Shown here piece after piece: positions 4,305 through 5,604 of a stretch of DNA of 5,604 nt; the first letter of the stretch is position 1; the number at the start of each line of letters is the position of its first letter. The translations under genes and the position numbers were made by a program. The stretch is from Pseudomonadota bacterium (GTDB lineage: Bacteria; Pseudomonadota; Alphaproteobacteria; Azospirillales; Azospirillaceae), in NCBI GenBank assembly GCA_023412175.1, contig JAEYOB010000409.1:1-5604 (forward strand). Reading direction: 5' to 3'. Below the pieces are notes generated by a model, which had not been told where the DNA came from, ran no database searches, and saw only the letters and a list, made by a program, of their open reading frames with translations.

Positions 4305-5604
4305 TCGAGGAGTTCAAGCGCATCGCGGCGTCGCAGGGCGTGCGATGCGCCGCCGGGGCGGTGATCGGCGTCGGCGTCGGGCGTGGCCAGGACGCCCTGC
4401 GGGCGCTGACGCGCAGCCTTGCCGGACCTCCCGCCGAGGTCGAGCGGCTGTTCGCCGACGGACGCCTGCCGGAAGGGGCGCGGGTGCACCTGTACCCGCT
4501 GATCGACCAGCCGCAGCCGCCGGAGCTGCGCCGGATGTACGAGGCTCTTGACTACCCCGCGCGCGACAGCGGCCGGCGGAACGCCATCACCGACCTTGTC
4601 CGCGCCCGCAGCGCCGGGCAGCCCATCCTGCTGGTGGTCGAGGATGTCCATTGGGCGGACGCCCAGACGCTGTCCTATCTGGCCATGCTGGCCGGGATCG
4701 TTGCCGATTGCCCAGCCGTGCTGACCCTGTCCGCGCGCGCCCAAGGGGATCCGCTGGGAGCGGAGTGGCGCGCCCAGGTGGCCGGGGGGCCGGTGCTGAC
4801 CCTCGATCTGGCGCCGCTGCGCCATGCCGAGGCGCTGGCGCTCGCCGGCCTCTACGCGGACGTCGGCGATCCTCATGCGGAGCGCTGCGTGGCACGGGCC
4901 GGCGGCAATCCCCTATTCCTGGAACAGCTGCTGCGCAGCCGGGGGGATGCGGCGGCCGTACCCGGCACCATCCACGGCATCGTCCTGGCCCGCACCGACG
5001 CGCTCGCCCCGCGCGACCGGCAGGCCTTGCAGGCAGCGTCCGTCCTCGGCCAGCGCTTCGCCCTGGACGCCCTGCGACACCTGATCGACGATCCCGATTA
5101 CGCCTGCGCGCCGCTGGTCGGGCAGGCGCTGGTCCGCCCCGATGGGGAGGATTTCCTGTTTGGTCACGCCCTGGTGCAGGAAGCGGTGTACGGAGCGTTG
5201 CTCCGCTCGCAGCGCACGGAAATGCACCGGCGGGCCGCCGCTTGGTACGCGGCGCGCGATCCGGTCCGGCGTGCCGAACACCTCGACCGGGCGGAAGATC
5301 CGGAGGCCGCGTCGGCCTATCATCGAGCGGCCGAGTCCTGCGCCGCCGATTTCCGCTTCGAGCGGGCCATGGGGCTGGTGGACCAGGGAATCGAGCTGGC
5401 CGCCACGCCGCCGGTGCGCTTCGCGCTCGTCTGCCTGCGGGCCGAGCTTCTCGACGCTCTGGGCGAGGTGCCGCAGGCCGTGCAGGCCTTCGCCGAGGCC
5501 CGCGCGCTGGCGACCGGCGACGCGGAGCTTTCCCGCGCCTGCCTGGGGCTGGCGACCGGCAAGCGTGTGACCGAGGATCTCGACGGCGCCATGGCGGCGC
5601 TGGC
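4235..5604 (+). CDS. AAA ATPase and TPR-like continuation of the BTAD regulator (frameshifted, 3' truncated)
   Basis: This frame is open from a stop at 4118-4120 to the window end and carries the rest of the regulator. The first useful codon of the true protein is about 4253-4259. The given start is an in-frame GTG at 4235 with no ribosome site, so independent translation is unlikely. Visible parts are Walker A GEPGIGKS (4274-4297), Walker B ILLVVEDVHWAD (4625-4660), GNPLFLEQLL near 4902-4931, and FLFGHALVQEAVYGALL (5153-5203), the set typical of AAA_16/MalT-like signal-transduction ATPases with numerous domains. From about 5250 the sequence becomes helical and Ala/Leu-rich (AEHLDRAEDPEAASAYHRAA, then LRAELLDALGEVPQAVQAF), consistent with TPR-like repeats that would sense a ligand or partner. 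The gene runs off the right edge, so its C-terminus is not seen. There are no stops in this frame over about 1,350 bases, so decay is absent outside the single shift. Confidence 0.85.
   Translation, partial: MPGHRGGTTIHLRGEPGIGKSRLIEEFKRIAASQGVRCAAGAVIGVGVGRGQDALRALTRSLAGPPAEVERLFADGRLPEGARVHLYPLIDQPQPPELRRMYEALDYPARDSGRRNAITDLVRARSAGQPILLVVEDVHWADAQTLSYLAMLAGIVADCPAVLTLSARAQGDPLGAEWRAQVAGGPVLTLDLAPLRHAEALALAGLYADVGDPHAERCVARAGGNPLFLEQLLRSRGDAAAVPGTIHGIVLARTDALAPRDRQALQAASVLGQRFALDALRHLIDDPDYACAPLVGQALVRPDGEDFLFGHALVQEAVYGALLRSQRTEMHRRAAAWYAARDPVRRAEHLDRAEDPEAASAYHRAAESCAADFRFERAMGLVDQGIELAATPPVRFALVCLRAELLDALGEVPQAVQAFAEARALATGDAELSRACLGLATGKRVTEDLDGAMAAL
4251..4258 (+). other. Apparent one-base deletion (frameshift point)
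   Basis: The sequence reads GCGGGACC. With one more G it would read GCG GGG ACC ACG, giving A-G-T-T-I-H-L-R-G-E-P-G-I-G-K-S, the usual approach to a Walker A motif. Family sense is intact on both sides: the upstream frame up to DTGAG and the downstream frame from TTIHLRG. No canonical -1 slippery heptamer is present in the upstream phase. A lost G in a GC-rich G run, real or a sequencing error, is the simplest reading. Confidence 0.8.

Noticed and set aside
3776..4876. 366-codon minus-strand frame opposite the ATPase part
   Set aside because: No recognisable motifs, no ribosome site, and the plus strand carries clear Walker A and B motifs here.

Overview
The window is about 70% GC, with strongly GC-biased third codon positions. 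It carries a Tat-exported aldo/keto reductase coupled to a DUF6064-like membrane protein, and a BTAD-type activator fused to cyclase-like and AAA ATPase modules. This combination suggests an alphaproteobacterium of the Azospirillum/Rhodospirillales kind. That placement is an inference from composition and gene families; no taxonomic marker is present.

Layout, left to right: 1-157 has no convincing gene but holds a nested hairpin. 158-1740 (minus) is a two-gene operon: a Tat-signal aldo/keto reductase (808-1740), then a multi-pass membrane protein resembling DUF6064 (158-808), joined by a one-base TGATG stop/start overlap. 1823-2092 (plus) is a small Ala/Gly-rich predicted lipoprotein, transcribed divergently from the reductase across an 82-base gap that holds a 7-bp inverted repeat. 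2123-2602 (minus) is a helix-turn-helix protein with a Lys/Ala/Pro-rich histone-H1-like tail; it converges on the lipoprotein gene. From 2811 to the right edge (plus) runs a large regulator: winged helix, BTAD, degenerate class III nucleotide cyclase domain, AAA-type ATPase and a TPR-like region. It is cut off by the window edge.

The large regulator is broken by an apparent one-base deletion (a missing G near 4253-4256) just before its Walker A motif. The upstream frame stops at 4302-4304, while the ATPase continues open in the -1 frame to the end of the window. This is either a real inactivating mutation or a sequencing error.

The reductase and membrane protein are probably made together and may act at the cell envelope. 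The HTH gene and the BTAD regulator diverge from a 208-base intergenic region, so shared or cross regulation is possible but unproven. No mobile element, tRNA, rRNA or CRISPR array is visible. The least ordinary signals are the frameshifted regulator with its apparently inactive cyclase domain, and a dnaX-like tandem pair of in-frame A AAA AAG heptamers followed by a GC-rich hairpin in the HTH gene.
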